From contig JABFRS010000002.1 of the NCBI GenBank assembly GCA_013141055.1, positions 1,240,001 through 1,304,000 of the forward strand: a stretch of 64,000 nucleotides of DNA, written 5' to 3'. Made by a program: the position numbers and the translations under genes. The notes under the pieces are model-generated. The model made no database searches. It was not told where the DNA came from and was given only the letters and a program-made list of their open reading frames with translations. This stretch comes from Cyclobacteriaceae bacterium. Its GTDB lineage: Bacteria > Bacteroidota > Bacteroidia > Cytophagales > Cyclobacteriaceae. Shown here one piece after another: positions 34,284-43,688 of the stretch (position 1 is the stretch's first letter; every line of letters begins with the position of its first letter).

Positions 34284-35756
34284 TTAACTGTTAGCAATCT
34301 GATTTAAAGAATGAAAATCTGATGCCAGATGAGGATAGAGGTTCTTGTAGACTGAGAAATACTGTTGATACTTTTTATGAAGGATCATATCCGGATTAAA
34401 GACACGCTCATTTGGAAATTGGAAATCACTTTCCACTTTCAAGGCTTCAAATCCAATAAGGGCAGCACCCAATGCCGACGCATCTTCTGTTCCACGGACC
34501 GTAAACTCTTTGCCAAATATATCGGCGATGATCTGTACCCAATGCGGGCTCTTGATAAAGCCTCCGCTTGCGATAACCTTTTCAAAAGATCCTGAATTCT
34601 CTTCCACTACTTCTGCAATAGAAAGAAGTGAGTATCCGACACCTTCCAGTATGGCACGCATAAAATGTTCAGTCGTGTGACGCTGACGAACACCAATGAA
34701 CACACCTGAAGATTCAGGATCAAAAACCGGAGCCCGTTCTCCCAAAACAAAAGGAAGAAATATTAACCCTGCTGATCCCGGAACGACACCACTGGCACGT
34801 TCACCAAATGTTTTAACATTAACTTTCTCTTTCAGAAATTTCTCTGCGAACCACTGGACGAGAATTGCTCCATTGTTGGTGGCTCCTCCAGTGATGATGG
34901 TCTTGTCATTCAGTAAATAGTTGAATGATCTTCCCTGGGCATCGGGAGTATTCTTCGTTACTGCTTTTCGGACAGCACCGCTGGTACCAATTGTCAGTGA
35001 TAAGGTCTTCTCATCCATGGCACCGCTGCCAAGATTGGCAAGGCAACCATCACTGGCACCCATTACCCACTGCACGCTGGCTGGAAGACCTAACTCCTTT
35101 GCAAGGTCTTCACTGGGATTTTCAAATACCGCTAGTGGTGAACAGGGAGTTGAAAGTTGTTCAACAGAAATTCCGGCCATCTCTACTGCCTTGTGCGACC
35201 AGGTGCGTGTAGCAATGTTGAATAGTCCGGTTGCGGACGCTATAGAGTCATCGATGATAAATTCATGAAAGAATTTTCCCCAGATATATTCTTTGATACC
35301 AATAAACTTAAATGCAGAGGCTGCAATCTGTGGTTGATTTTTTTTGATCCATCTCAACTTGCACAGAGGAGACATGGAATGGATTGGTGTACCGGTTTCT
35401 TCGTAGATCTTTTGACCACCGTTGTTGATGATCTCTATCGCCTCATTCTTGCTGCGTAGATCCGCCCAGATAATAAGTGGTGTTAGCGCTTCTCCGTTTT
35501 TATCCACGCCCATCAGACTGTGCATGGCGGTGCTGAAGCTGACAGCATCAACTTTTCCGTTGACTTTATCAGCCGCCATCTTTATAATCTTTTTGACAGC
35601 CTGAAAGATCACCTCAGCGTCCTGCTCCGCATAATCCGGTATAGGGCGTTGAGTGGTGTAAAATTCCTGGGCGTTTGCCAGTACTTCACCTTTTTGGCTA
35701 ACAACAAGGGCCTTGGCACTCGTTGTTCCAATGTCTACGGCAAGGATGTATTTCAA
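34284..35756 (-). CDS. gntK: Gluconate kinase, FGGY family (TTG start)
   Basis: A 490-residue FGGY sugar kinase. The N-terminal phosphate motif is AVDIGTTSAKALVV, the substrate region has FSTAMHSLMGVD, and TIGTSGAVRKAV and VIASGGFIKSPHWVQIIADI are ATPase-fold motifs. Gluconate specificity is inferred mainly from the adjacent gntP and gnd. The first codon is TTG: in the same frame a TGA lies only two codons upstream, and LKYILAVDIGTTS aligns with the family N-terminus, so the TTG start is essentially forced. The order kinase-permease-dehydrogenase matches Bacillus gntKPZ, but no gntR is present. Confidence 0.92.
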   Translation of the reverse strand: MKYILAVDIGTTSAKALVVSQKGEVLANAQEFYTTQRPIPDYAEQDAEVIFQAVKKIIKMAADKVNGKVDAVSFSTAMHSLMGVDKNGEALTPLIIWADLRSKNEAIEIINNGGQKIYEETGTPIHSMSPLCKLRWIKKNQPQIAASAFKFIGIKEYIWGKFFHEFIIDDSIASATGLFNIATRTWSHKAVEMAGISVEQLSTPCSPLAVFENPSEDLAKELGLPASVQWVMGASDGCLANLGSGAMDEKTLSLTIGTSGAVRKAVTKNTPDAQGRSFNYLLNDKTIITGGATNNGAILVQWFAEKFLKEKVNVKTFGERASGVVPGSAGLIFLPFVLGERAPVFDPESSGVFIGVRQRHTTEHFMRAILEGVGYSLLSIAEVVEENSGSFEKVIASGGFIKSPHWVQIIADIFGKEFTVRGTEDASALGAALIGFEALKVESDFQFPNERVFNPDMILHKKYQQYFSVYKNLYPHLASDFHSLNQIANS

Positions 35757-35811
35757 TTTTCAGGATTAAGGGTCCTGAAAAATAGAGAAACGAATTGACT
35801 AATAAAATGGA

Positions 35812-36162
35812 TTAGCGCTTCAGGAACTTGAAAGAGCTCTGGGAATTGGAGTTGTCTTTTACTGCCAGCAGATAAACGCCGGTAGGAAGGTCTTTTACTT
35901 TGATACGAATTTCAAATTCATCAACGATCTCAGTTTCTACCTCCAATGAGTTTCCGATAATATTATGAAGGGTGAGCTTCATATTCTTTGCTGTCGGGGT
36001 CTCAAATTGTACACTGATGTAGTCTGTGGCAGGATTGGGGAAAATTTTCACCGATTTTATAGGGTCCTGACCTTGCAAAAAGGTATCACGCTGCTGGGCA
36101 ACCGCAAATTGGCCCATCAAAAGCAGGAAAACACTAAAAATAATTGCCTTCACACACCTCAT
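35812..36162 (-). CDS. Mini-protein: signal peptide plus T9SS type A sorting domain
   Basis: A 116-residue protein. After the signal peptide (ending FAVAQQ) and about 15 residues, the rest is a type IX secretion C-terminal sorting domain: VKIFPNPATDYISVQFE, LTLHNIIGN, DLPTGVYLLAVKD and the terminal FKFLKR. There is essentially no cargo. It may be a free-standing surface-anchored or decoy sorting domain, or a remnant of a larger secreted protein. It stands 55 bp upstream of gntK on the same strand, but functional linkage is doubtful. Confidence 0.85.
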   Translation of the reverse strand: MRCVKAIIFSVFLLLMGQFAVAQQRDTFLQGQDPIKSVKIFPNPATDYISVQFETPTAKNMKLTLHNIIGNSLEVETEIVDEFEIRIKVKDLPTGVYLLAVKDNSNSQSSFKFLKR

Positions 36163-36260
36163 AATGCAGATATACGTCGTTAGATACCCTTTAGATGCAA
36201 AATGGAAGCCAAAGGTTTAAAATCTGGCGATAATTCTCCAAAAATCGTAGACGAACTGCA

Positions 36261-37748
36261 TTAGCCAGCAAGATTTCTGAAAGCCAGGGGTAGAAACTCA
36301 ATCAAATCTCCCGCAATCAGGGAATCCATTCCTTTTTCCCGGGCTGCCAGATCCCCCGCCAATCCATGAAGGAATACCCCCAGAATTGCCGTCTCTTTTG
36401 AAGAGTAATTTTGGGCCAAAAGACCTGTGAGGATTCCCGTCAACACATCACCTGTTCCACCTGTAGCCATGCCTGGATTTCCGGTGCTGTTAAAATAGAC
36501 TTCACCTTCCGGTGTGGCGATGGAAGTGCAGGCGCCCTTCAGCACAATCACACACTTGATTTGTTTTGCAAGGTGAATTTGTTTCTGAAGTCGTTCGAAA
36601 TCATTTTTCCATGATCCCACCAGTCTTTCAAATTCTTTTGGATGAGGTGTGAGAATACTTCCTGATGGAATTGTGTTGAATAATTCACGATTGGCACTGA
36701 TCAGATTCAATGCATCTGCATCAATGACAAGGGGTTTGCCCTGATCAAGAATTTTACTGAGTGCTTTCAACGTTTCAGGTGCCTGACCTAATCCCGGTCC
36801 GATTCCAATAACATCGAAAGACTCTGTTGATGAGATCCCTGAAAAGAAATCAAGCGAATCCACAGAAGCCATGGCCTCCGGAACAGATGATTGAATGATG
36901 GAATATCCTGATTTTGGAATGTGCACGGTGAGCAATCCAACTCCAGCGCGAAGACAGGCGCGTGCAGCTAATATGCATGCACCCATCTTTCCAAAGCTTC
37001 CGGCAATTATCAATGCCTTTCCATAATCGCCTTTGTTGGAAAATACAGATCGCGTCTTCAGTATCTTACTTACTGACTTCTTTTTGAGATAAAAGTAGTG
37101 TGATGCCGATTCCTTAATGAAGGATTTATTAAGACCAATATCAACGAGATGCCATTGTCCTGTATAGGAGTTATTCTCCGGAAACATGAATGCAAGCTTT
37201 GGCAACTGAAAAGCTACTGTGTGATGTGCTTTTACAACGGCTCCTTCCGAATGCTGATCAGCAAAAAGTCCTGAAGGAATATCTACCGCAATACGAATGC
37301 AAGGATGGAGGTTAATGGCATTAATTGCTTTTGCATAAACACCTTCCGCTGAACGGGATAATCCTGAACCAAATAATGCATCAATTAGAATCGTGCATTC
37401 AGCAAAAATCTTCTCATCGGATGATTCAATGAATTCCGCAACATGGATCTTCTTTGGAAGCCGGTTCAGGTTGGCTTTGTAGTCTTCGGTCTCCTTTCCT
37501 TTTACAGGAAAGACCTTAACGGAAAATCCTGAATCGCTCAGCAGTCTTGCAATTCCTAACCCATCTCCTCCATTGTTACCGCTTCCGCAGACAATTCCAA
37601 CAACGTTGAGGTGATCAAATCTCTCGGTAAACCAGATGACAAATTCCTGACAGGCTTTCTCCATCAGGTCAATGGATTTCATTCCACCTTCGCGAATGGT
37701 AAAAGCGTCCAGTTCCTTTGTCTGCTGTGTGTTGAGAATCTTAAGCAC
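36261..37748 (-). CDS. nnr: Bifunctional NAD(P)HX epimerase/dehydratase
   Basis: A 495-residue repair enzyme that restores hydrated NADH and NADPH. The N-terminal YjeF_N epimerase domain has GSGNNGGDGLGIARLL and the C-terminal ADP-dependent dehydratase has SFGKMGACILAARACLRAGV and NPGMATGGTGDVLTG. The proposed start is GTG at 37748 (VLKILNTQQTKELDAF); a TTG two codons upstream is the only alternative nearby, and the family N-terminus favours the GTG. A TAAATTTG sequence sits at 37752-37759, too close to be a normal promoter for this start. Confidence 0.94.
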   Translation of the reverse strand: MLKILNTQQTKELDAFTIREGGMKSIDLMEKACQEFVIWFTERFDHLNVVGIVCGSGNNGGDGLGIARLLSDSGFSVKVFPVKGKETEDYKANLNRLPKKIHVAEFIESSDEKIFAECTILIDALFGSGLSRSAEGVYAKAINAINLHPCIRIAVDIPSGLFADQHSEGAVVKAHHTVAFQLPKLAFMFPENNSYTGQWHLVDIGLNKSFIKESASHYFYLKKKSVSKILKTRSVFSNKGDYGKALIIAGSFGKMGACILAARACLRAGVGLLTVHIPKSGYSIIQSSVPEAMASVDSLDFFSGISSTESFDVIGIGPGLGQAPETLKALSKILDQGKPLVIDADALNLISANRELFNTIPSGSILTPHPKEFERLVGSWKNDFERLQKQIHLAKQIKCVIVLKGACTSIATPEGEVYFNSTGNPGMATGGTGDVLTGILTGLLAQNYSSKETAILGVFLHGLAGDLAAREKGMDSLIAGDLIEFLPLAFRNLAG

Positions 37749-37789
37749 ATGCAAATTTACCCTGAAAATCTGAAGATATAATCGGGCAC

Positions 37790-38170
37790 TTATGCCTGAA
37801 GCAACTGGATCAGATTTCCGCAGGTATCATCAAAAACGGCGATGGTTACAGGCCCCATGCTTTTGGGTGCCGACTTGAAAACAACACCAAGCTTTTCCAT
37901 TCGTTCATACTCCTCCTGAATATTGCTGACATTGAATACTGCCATAGGAATACCAGCGTCGAACAATGCTTTCTGGAAAACGGCAGCGGGCGCAAAGTCC
38001 ATAGGTTCCAGCAACAGCTCTACTTCATCACTATCGGGAGATACAACGGTGAGCCAGCTGGCATTCCCCATTGGGATATTATGCTTCAGTTTAAACTTTA
38101 AAATATCTGTGTAAAATTTCATGGCGCGGTTCTGATCGGACACCATGACACTTGTGAGCTTGATCTGCAT
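37790..38170 (-). CDS. VOC-family (glyoxalase-fold) protein, single domain
   Basis: A 126-residue protein of the vicinal oxygen chelate superfamily, with KLTSVMVSDQNRAMKFYTDI and the closing VAVFDDTCGNLIQLLQA. The last strand has Asn where metal-binding members have Glu, and the first-strand His is replaced, so a metal site is doubtful. It follows a two-domain VOC gene after 30 bp. Many such proteins are antibiotic-binding or isomerase-like; no specific reaction can be given. Confidence 0.82.
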   Translation of the reverse strand: MQIKLTSVMVSDQNRAMKFYTDILKFKLKHNIPMGNASWLTVVSPDSDEVELLLEPMDFAPAAVFQKALFDAGIPMAVFNVSNIQEEYERMEKLGVVFKSAPKSMGPVTIAVFDDTCGNLIQLLQA

Positions 38171-38200
38171 TTATTTCAAATATTAGTAATTGTTCAATTT

Positions 38201-38977
38201 TTAAAACCCATCATCCTTTGCTTCCCAAAGTTCAATCTTATTTCCTTCAGGGTCCATGATCCATCCGAACTTTCCATAGGAGTATTCATCAATCTTCCCC
38301 ACAGTCTCAACGCCAGCATCTGTTAACGTCTTCATTAGTTCAGGAAGATTCTTCACTCTGTAATCCAACATACACTGTTTATTATTAGGCCCGAAGTATT
38401 CAGTATCAGATTTGAAAGGGCACCATACAGTACCTGCCGGAACTGCTGCATCCTTGTCGTTCGGATCCATCCATTTGAATACATAACCCCACTCTGTTGT
38501 GGCTAATCCCAAATGCTTGTTATACCAGGCATTGATCGTGGCAACGTCTTTAGCTCTGAAGAACACACCGCCAAGTCCGGTGACTTTTTCAGGATTGCTT
38601 TGAATCTTTGAGGATCCAGTAGTATTGGCCTGACGAAGGATGATCTTGTTTCCTTCCGGATCGAGAAGACTTACAAATTCACCATTATCGTCATTAGTGA
38701 CTTCACCGAGTGTTTTGGCACCCTGCGCTTTTAACTCTTTAAGCATGGAATGAAGGTCATCCACACAATAGCTGATGACATATGACTTCTCTGTTCTGGA
38801 GAATATCTCTGAAGAAGAAGGAAGGACGTTCCATGTTGTATGATGAGCTGCCTTATCCTCAACATCAATCCAGTGAAACATCCCATTGATTCCAAGATGT
38901 TTCAAATACCAGCTTCTTAATTTATCAGGATCTTCAGATTTAATAAAGACCCCATTTATTCCTTTAACTCTACTCAT
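38201..38977 (-). CDS. VOC-family protein with two glyoxalase domains
   Basis: A 258-residue protein made of two VOC modules (about 1-122 and 135-258). Each ends in a metal-strand motif: VSLLDPEGNKIILRQ and GWIMDPEGNKIELWEA. The module starts are INGVFIKSEDPDKLRSWYLK and LGGVFFRAKDVATINAWYNK, a clear internal duplication. The second module keeps the Glu of the metal site; the first has Ile. The ATG at 38977 is used; two codons upstream is TTG. It overlaps the DUF4199 gene stop by 8 bp. Confidence 0.85.
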   Translation of the reverse strand: MSRVKGINGVFIKSEDPDKLRSWYLKHLGINGMFHWIDVEDKAAHHTTWNVLPSSSEIFSRTEKSYVISYCVDDLHSMLKELKAQGAKTLGEVTNDDNGEFVSLLDPEGNKIILRQANTTGSSKIQSNPEKVTGLGGVFFRAKDVATINAWYNKHLGLATTEWGYVFKWMDPNDKDAAVPAGTVWCPFKSDTEYFGPNNKQCMLDYRVKNLPELMKTLTDAGVETVGKIDEYSYGKFGWIMDPEGNKIELWEAKDDGF

Positions 38978-39518
38978 GTACAATGGGTTTATTAATTATT
39001 AATTCATTCTTTTTAAGTAATACCGAACTGATCAGGCTGATCAGAATACCTACGGGCAAAATTTCTGTCAGTGTCATCCCAAATCTTAACAGCGGGTTCT
39101 TATATAATTCTTTTATCTGCTCCATTTCATCCCACAGGCTCCTTATGCCCGCATCATTCACTCCACTATTCACCGCCTTTTGCAAACGAAATGCAGTGTA
39201 TTCATCCATAAAATCGCGAGCAGCAAATTTGAGATAAAATTCCCACGCCACGGCATAGCCAATGCTTGCAATTAAGGTGATCAGCAATCCAACTTTCAAT
39301 GCTTCACCAAAGGTTATTAATCCCTCCAGGTTCCTGTCCCTGTGAAGTTTTATGCCTGCAAACACCATTGAGAAGGCAATCACCATCAAGACATAACCGA
39401 TGATCTCTCCATTCTCAAAAGTGATTATACCACTCTTCCTGAAAGGAATCGCACCAAACATGAATGTCAGAAAAATGATACCCGCGCTCAGGCCAAATGT
39501 GAAAACTATTTTACTCAT
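38970..39518 (-). CDS. DUF4199 membrane protein (second copy)
   Basis: A 182-residue integral membrane protein of DUF4199 with four predicted helices (about 1-22, 38-58, 72-95 and 145-170) and a soluble loop between helices 3 and 4 that ends KNPLLRFGMTLTEILPVGIL. It is a paralogue of the upstream gene, same length and colinear (NGEIIGYVLMVIAFSMVFAG against NGEIIGYTTMIIASSLIFFG). The two are 2 bp apart, and this one overlaps the following VOC gene. DUF4199 has no established function. Confidence 0.85.
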   Translation of the reverse strand: MSKIVFTFGLSAGIIFLTFMFGAIPFRKSGIITFENGEIIGYVLMVIAFSMVFAGIKLHRDRNLEGLITFGEALKVGLLITLIASIGYAVAWEFYLKFAARDFMDEYTAFRLQKAVNSGVNDAGIRSLWDEMEQIKELYKNPLLRFGMTLTEILPVGILISLISSVLLKKNELIINKPIVHE

Positions 39519-39520
39519 GC

Positions 39521-40069
39521 TCAGGTGTTAATTGGCAAGGGAGTTTTTCTGAGAAAATTCTTTTGTTTCAGGAGTGCAGCACTTAGCAACGTAAAGATTA
39601 TTCCTACAGGCAGGATCTCCATCAATGTAATCCCGAAACGGATCAAAGGGTTTTTATACATCTCACCAAAGCTTTCCCATTGTTTTTTAGTCTCCTCAAT
39701 TTCCTTAGGACTTGCACCGCTCTTTTCAATCTCCTCAAAACGCTTTTCCATCATCACTTTGGTGAATTCTTCACCTGTCCGTGAATAAATCACTTCCCAG
39801 GATAGTGCATACATGAGTGCACCTATCAATGCAATCAATATCCCAATCCTGGCAGCGTTAAGGAAAGTGATAATGCCATTGAGATGATTGTCGCGATACG
39901 ACTTTATCCCAAAGAAAATGAGAGAAGAAGCGATGATCATAGTTGTGTAACCAATGATCTCACCATTTTTCATGGTCTCTCCCTTTTCAACCATCCCAAT
40001 CGTTGCAAACATCATGGCTGAAACAATAGCTCCGGAGATCAGTCCGTAAATCAGAATTATTTTTTTCAT
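39521..40069 (-). CDS. DUF4199 membrane protein (first copy)
   Basis: A 182-residue four-helix membrane protein, tandem paralogue of the next gene. The shared segments are NGEIIGY, ITFLNAARIGILIALIGAL and KNPLIRFGITLMEILPVGII. The loop between helices 3 and 4 is charged and diverged (EEIEKSGASPKEIEETKKQW), suggesting the pair form a heteromer or have diverged in ligand. It heads a four-gene unit with DUF4199 and VOC genes. Confidence 0.85.
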   Translation of the reverse strand: MKKIILIYGLISGAIVSAMMFATIGMVEKGETMKNGEIIGYTTMIIASSLIFFGIKSYRDNHLNGIITFLNAARIGILIALIGALMYALSWEVIYSRTGEEFTKVMMEKRFEEIEKSGASPKEIEETKKQWESFGEMYKNPLIRFGITLMEILPVGIIFTLLSAALLKQKNFLRKTPLPINT

Positions 40070-40197
40070 CGGGCTTAGGCTTAGAGTTATTTTATCAATT
40101 TATATGTTACCAGGAAAAGCTTTGTGCCTGCAGTGGTCCTGAATGAAGTGGGAAACGATTCCCCCGACAAGTCATAGCAAACCGTTAGCATATCTTC

Positions 40198-40428
40198 CTA
40201 AAGTTTGTAAATGGCCTTGAAAACTTTGCCTTTGTTAGGGCCCTCGTTACCGGTGATCTCCATTTTATTACCCTCGAGTAATCTTGAGGTACCTCTGTCA
40301 TTCTGCATTTCATACGATTCTCCGCTAAGTTTCAGGAAGATGGTTTTAGTTACTTCTGCCGGGAAAGCACTGCCTGCGAGTTCTGCACTCTGCGCCTGCC
40401 ACTGACCGTCCAGATTGGGATGATTCAT
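40198..40428 (-). CDS. Small uncharacterised protein, TIGR03067-like
   Basis: A 76-residue protein starting MNHPNLDGQWQAQSAELAG and containing IFLKLSGESYEMQ and EGNKMEITG. The pattern (Gly-x-Trp near the start, then a beta-rich small domain) recalls TIGR03067-type domains. A longer start 13 codons upstream would add a hydrophobic stretch (MTSFIFSILIQIL) without basic residues, which looks less like a signal peptide, so the shorter start is preferred but not certain. No operon partner is close. Confidence 0.55.
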   Translation of the reverse strand: MNHPNLDGQWQAQSAELAGSAFPAEVTKTIFLKLSGESYEMQNDRGTSRLLEGNKMEITGNEGPNKGKVFKAIYKL

Positions 40429-40605
40429 GAGTATTTGGATTAGGATGGAAAAGATAAAGGATGTCATTTGTTTTTCGATTTATACCTCAAAAATGAAGTG
40501 TAACGCAGGAAAAGCACTCATCCGAAAGTATGAATTTGAACTAATCGGTACTAAAGAAGGAGTTTTAAGCAGGCATCAGGCTGATGCTGTAAGAAAATAA
40601 AGTTC

Positions 40606-41028
40606 TTAAGGGATGAGGCGGAGTTCTTTGGCGCGTTGTATTGCCTGCGTGCGACGGCTGACATCCAGTTTCTGAAAAAGGTTTGACAAATGGGATTTGA
40701 TGGTGCTGACTGAAACAAAAAGCTTGTCGGCTATCTCCTGATTGGAAAGTCCCTGGGAAATCAGTTCCAGCACTTCCTGTTCCCGCTTGCTGATGCTCAG
40801 TCGATTGAGGGTTTCGGAATCCAGTTTGAAATCCGGATACGTGACCACCACTTTTTTTCTTGTTAATCGCAACCCCACCCAGACACCCAACGCGGTAAAA
40901 AGAATAGCGATCACCCCTACATAAAATTCAATGGAAAGGTCACGGATAAAAAGTCTGTACTCAAAGTACTTGAGAACCGCTACGAGTGCAGCCAGTGAAA
41001 GTCCGTAAAGAAAAATTGTCTTTTTCAT
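40606..41028 (-). CDS. Membrane-tethered LuxR-type regulator without receiver
   Basis: A 140-residue protein with two N-terminal membrane helices (about 3-21 and 36-56, IEFYVGVIAILFTALGVWVG) followed by a LuxR-type DNA-binding domain (about 72-138): LSISKREQEVLELISQGLSN, then IADKLFVSVSTIKSHLSNLF. There is no phospho-acceptor domain. It starts 3 bp after the YifB gene stop and lies upstream of the DUF4199/VOC unit on the same strand. A DNA-binding domain fixed to the membrane implies control by membrane events or by release; DUF4199 proteins are candidate partners. Confidence 0.82.
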   Translation of the reverse strand: MKKTIFLYGLSLAALVAVLKYFEYRLFIRDLSIEFYVGVIAILFTALGVWVGLRLTRKKVVVTYPDFKLDSETLNRLSISKREQEVLELISQGLSNQEIADKLFVSVSTIKSHLSNLFQKLDVSRRTQAIQRAKELRLIP

Positions 41029-41031
41029 TTC

Positions 41032-42570
41032 CTATCCAGCCCAGCCTTCGCGATCCAGGCTTCGGTATTGAATTGCTTCTGCAAGATGCTCAACTTTAAT
41101 TTCTTTTGAGTCGGCAAGATCGGCAATCGTTCTGGAAACTTTCAGGATTCTGTCATAGGCTCTTGCAGAAAGTCCAAGCCGCTCCATTGCGGTCTTTAAT
41201 AATTTGACCCCCGCTTCGCTGATAACACAAATATCCTTGACCATGTTAGACGGCATCATGGCATTGCAATAAATACTACTCTGATCTTTAAATCTTTCTG
41301 ATTGAATTTCCCGTGCTTTTACAACACGTTCACGGATCTGATCACTGGTATCTGATTTCCGCTGTGCCGTCATTTCATCAAAACTAACGGGCACTACCTC
41401 CACGTGCAAGTCGATCCGGTCCAGCAATGGTCCGCTTACTTTGCTGAGATAGCGTTGAACAACACCGGGACCACAAACACATTCCTTATCGGGATGATTA
41501 TAATATCCACAGGGGCAGGGATTCATGCTGGCAACGAGCATAAAGTTCGCGGGATAGTCGATCGACACTTTTGCACGCGAGATGGTCACCCTGCGTTCTT
41601 CCATAGGTTGGCGCATGACTTCCAGCACCGTACGCTTGAATTCAGGAAGCTCATCAAGAAACAGTACGCCGTTATGTGATAATGATATCTCTCCGGGTTG
41701 AGGATTACCTCCACCACCGACAAGGGCTACATCAGAAATTGTATGATGAGGGCTTCTGAAGGGACGGGTAGTCAGCAAAGAAGCATCCTTACCGATCTTG
41801 CCCGCGATCGAATGAATCTTTGTTGTCTCCAGTGCTTCGTTCAATGTCAATGGCGGAAGAACGGTTGGCAATCTTTTCGCCAGCATGGTTTTACCAGCAC
41901 CGGGCGGACCGATCATAATAACATTGTGACCGCCTGCTGCTGCGATCTCCAAAGCACGTTTGATATTTTCCTGACCTTGTACATCTTTGAAATCAGAGTC
42001 ATAGGTATTGGCTTTGCTTTGAAAAATATCACGGGTATCAATGACCAGCGGTTCTATCTTGAGCTTTCCTTCAAAGAAATCAATTGCCTCTTGCAAAGTC
42101 TCCACACCTATCACATCCAGATTATTAACGATGGCTGCTTCACGGGCATTTGCTTTTGGCAGAACAAACCCTTTGAAGTTTTCCTTTCTTGATTGAATGG
42201 CGATAGGAAGCACACCTTTAATGGGACGAAGAGTTCCATCAAGAGAGAGCTCTCCCATGATGATATACCTTTCCATGTCAATGCCAATGATCTGACCCGA
42301 AGCCTGAAGAAGCGTTAATGCAACAGGAAGATCATAGGCGGAGCCTTCCTTTCGGATGTCAGCGGGCGCAAGGTTTACCACGACCTTATTACGTGGCATG
42401 TGAAAGCCGGCCGTCTTTATTGCAGACTCCACCCGATGCTCGCTTTCTTTTACAGCCGTGTCCGGCATACCGCTGATATACAAGTGCTGTCCCTGTGTGA
42501 CATTTACTTCGACGGTGATGGTTCGTGCATCCACTCCAAAGACTGCACTCCCATAAGTTTTCGCTACCAC
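41032..42570 (-). CDS. comM: YifB/ComM-family Mg-chelatase-like AAA+ ATPase (GTG start)
   Basis: A 512-residue protein. The N-terminal Lon-protease-like ChlI domain begins [15 protein letters not shown], so GTG at 42570 is taken as the start; this gives the usual family length, while the frame extends 21 codons upstream with unrelated sequence. The AAA+ core has Walker [11 protein letters not shown] and Walker [12 protein letters not shown], and a Cys-rich insert [17 protein letters not shown] is present. ComM is a branch-migration helicase in natural transformation; here the role is inferred. Confidence 0.93.
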   Translation of the reverse strand: MVAKTYGSAVFGVDARTITVEVNVTQGQHLYISGMPDTAVKESEHRVESAIKTAGFHMPRNKVVVNLAPADIRKEGSAYDLPVALTLLQASGQIIGIDMERYIIMGELSLDGTLRPIKGVLPIAIQSRKENFKGFVLPKANAREAAIVNNLDVIGVETLQEAIDFFEGKLKIEPLVIDTRDIFQSKANTYDSDFKDVQGQENIKRALEIAAAGGHNVIMIGPPGAGKTMLAKRLPTVLPPLTLNEALETTKIHSIAGKIGKDASLLTTRPFRSPHHTISDVALVGGGGNPQPGEISLSHNGVLFLDELPEFKRTVLEVMRQPMEERRVTISRAKVSIDYPANFMLVASMNPCPCGYYNHPDKECVCGPGVVQRYLSKVSGPLLDRIDLHVEVVPVSFDEMTAQRKSDTSDQIRERVVKAREIQSERFKDQSSIYCNAMMPSNMVKDICVISEAGVKLLKTAMERLGLSARAYDRILKVSRTIADLADSKEIKVEHLAEAIQYRSLDREGWAG

Positions 42571-42722
42571 GATCTGATTGTTATGATCGCTAATATGGCC
42601 AAGGGGAAGAATAGTTGCAATCAGGGAAGACACTCACCTGTGAATGGAGAGCGGAGAGAAAGATCGGGAGGAATTTTAATAAGGTTTTCCTGATAGCAGC
42701 CGCTATCCGGAAGAAGCAAAAA

Positions 42723-43301
42723 CTATTTTACCTGCTTCTCAATCAAGAGCATCAGGATATGAATGATCTTGATATGAACTTCCTGTATCCGGTCGGCATA
42801 GCCTTTATGAGGAACACGGATTTCAATGTCTGCAACGGGTCCAAGCTTTCCACCATCATTTCCGGTAAGGGCAATGGTCATCATACCTTTTTCCTTCGCC
42901 ACCTTCATGGCTTGCAGAACGTTTGCGGAGTTGCCGCTGGTGCTCAATCCTAATAACACATCGCCTCTGTTACCAAGGGCTTCGAGATATCGTGAAAAAA
43001 TAAACTCATAACCATAGTCATTTCCAACGCAGGAAATGTGACTGGCATCAGAGATTGAAATGGCAGGGATGGCCTTGCGATGGTCACGGTATTTTCCCGT
43101 GAGCTCTTCAGCGAAGTGCATGGCATCACAATGAGAGCCGCCGTTGCCACACGATATAACTTTTCCTCCTGAATTGATAGAGTCGGCTATCATTTTGGCC
43201 GCTGACTCAATTTTACCTAAAGTAGTCTTGTCTTTTAAGAAGGCAGATAAAACATCCGACGCCTGAGTAAGTTCCTGTTCGATCAGCGATTGATAGCTCA
43301 T
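42723..43301 (-). CDS. gmhA: Phosphoheptose isomerase (sedoheptulose 7-phosphate isomerase)
   Basis: A 192-residue SIS-domain enzyme, colinear with E. coli GmhA over its whole length: [60 protein letters not shown] and [16 protein letters not shown]. It makes D-glycero-D-manno-heptose 7-phosphate, the first step to LPS heptose. Active-site Glu and His residues are in place. Its start overlaps the stop of a small membrane protein gene by 4 bp. Other heptose genes are not in the window. Confidence 0.97.
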   Translation of the reverse strand: MSYQSLIEQELTQASDVLSAFLKDKTTLGKIESAAKMIADSINSGGKVISCGNGGSHCDAMHFAEELTGKYRDHRKAIPAISISDASHISCVGNDYGYEFIFSRYLEALGNRGDVLLGLSTSGNSANVLQAMKVAKEKGMMTIALTGNDGGKLGPVADIEIRVPHKGYADRIQEVHIKIIHILMLLIEKQVK

Positions 43302-43603
43302 ATTTTCTTTGATGATTCGGCACCTTTCGCCGCTTCCTGGAAGTCGTAGATTTTTGCTTTTAGCACATTATTCTCTTTCACAAGCTCTTCCTCGCGTTTT
43401 TTAATTGTTCGCCTATCAATAAGGAACCAGATGAAATCGACGAGAAAGAAAGCAAGGCCGAGAAATGATACATACTTAAACCAGGGTATATATTTCAGCA
43501 GACCCAGCAGATCCATGTGGCCGTCCACCATTACTGTAAAGATAAATGCACCGATCTGATACGCCGCAAAAGCCAGATACAGATAAAGTCGCTTTCTATT
43601 CAT
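43298..43603 (-). CDS. Small membrane protein with C-terminal coiled coil
   Basis: A 101-residue protein with two predicted helices (about 7-27 and 43-62) followed by a charged segment [20 protein letters not shown] that looks coiled-coil, resembling the predicted leucine-zipper tails of septum or envelope proteins. It overlaps gmhA by 4 bp (ATGA), so the two are translated together. No known family recognised. Confidence 0.7.
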   Translation of the reverse strand: MNRKRLYLYLAFAAYQIGAFIFTVMVDGHMDLLGLLKYIPWFKYVSFLGLAFFLVDFIWFLIDRRTIKKREEELVKENNVLKAKIYDFQEAAKGAESSKKI

Positions 43604-43688
43604 CGGATAAAATTCTCTTAAACTTACTGTAATTCTGTTAAATCAAAATCATGGCAAATGCGAAGAATGACAAATGGCAGTACCGATG

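Noticed and set aside
37752..37759. TAAATTTG as promoter of the NAD(P)HX repair gene
   Set aside because: It would place the transcript start at or after the start codon, and no -33 box is present at 19 nt.
41698..42192. 164-codon open frame opposite the YifB-family gene
   Set aside because: Antisense shadow rich in Cys and Arg with no domain pattern.
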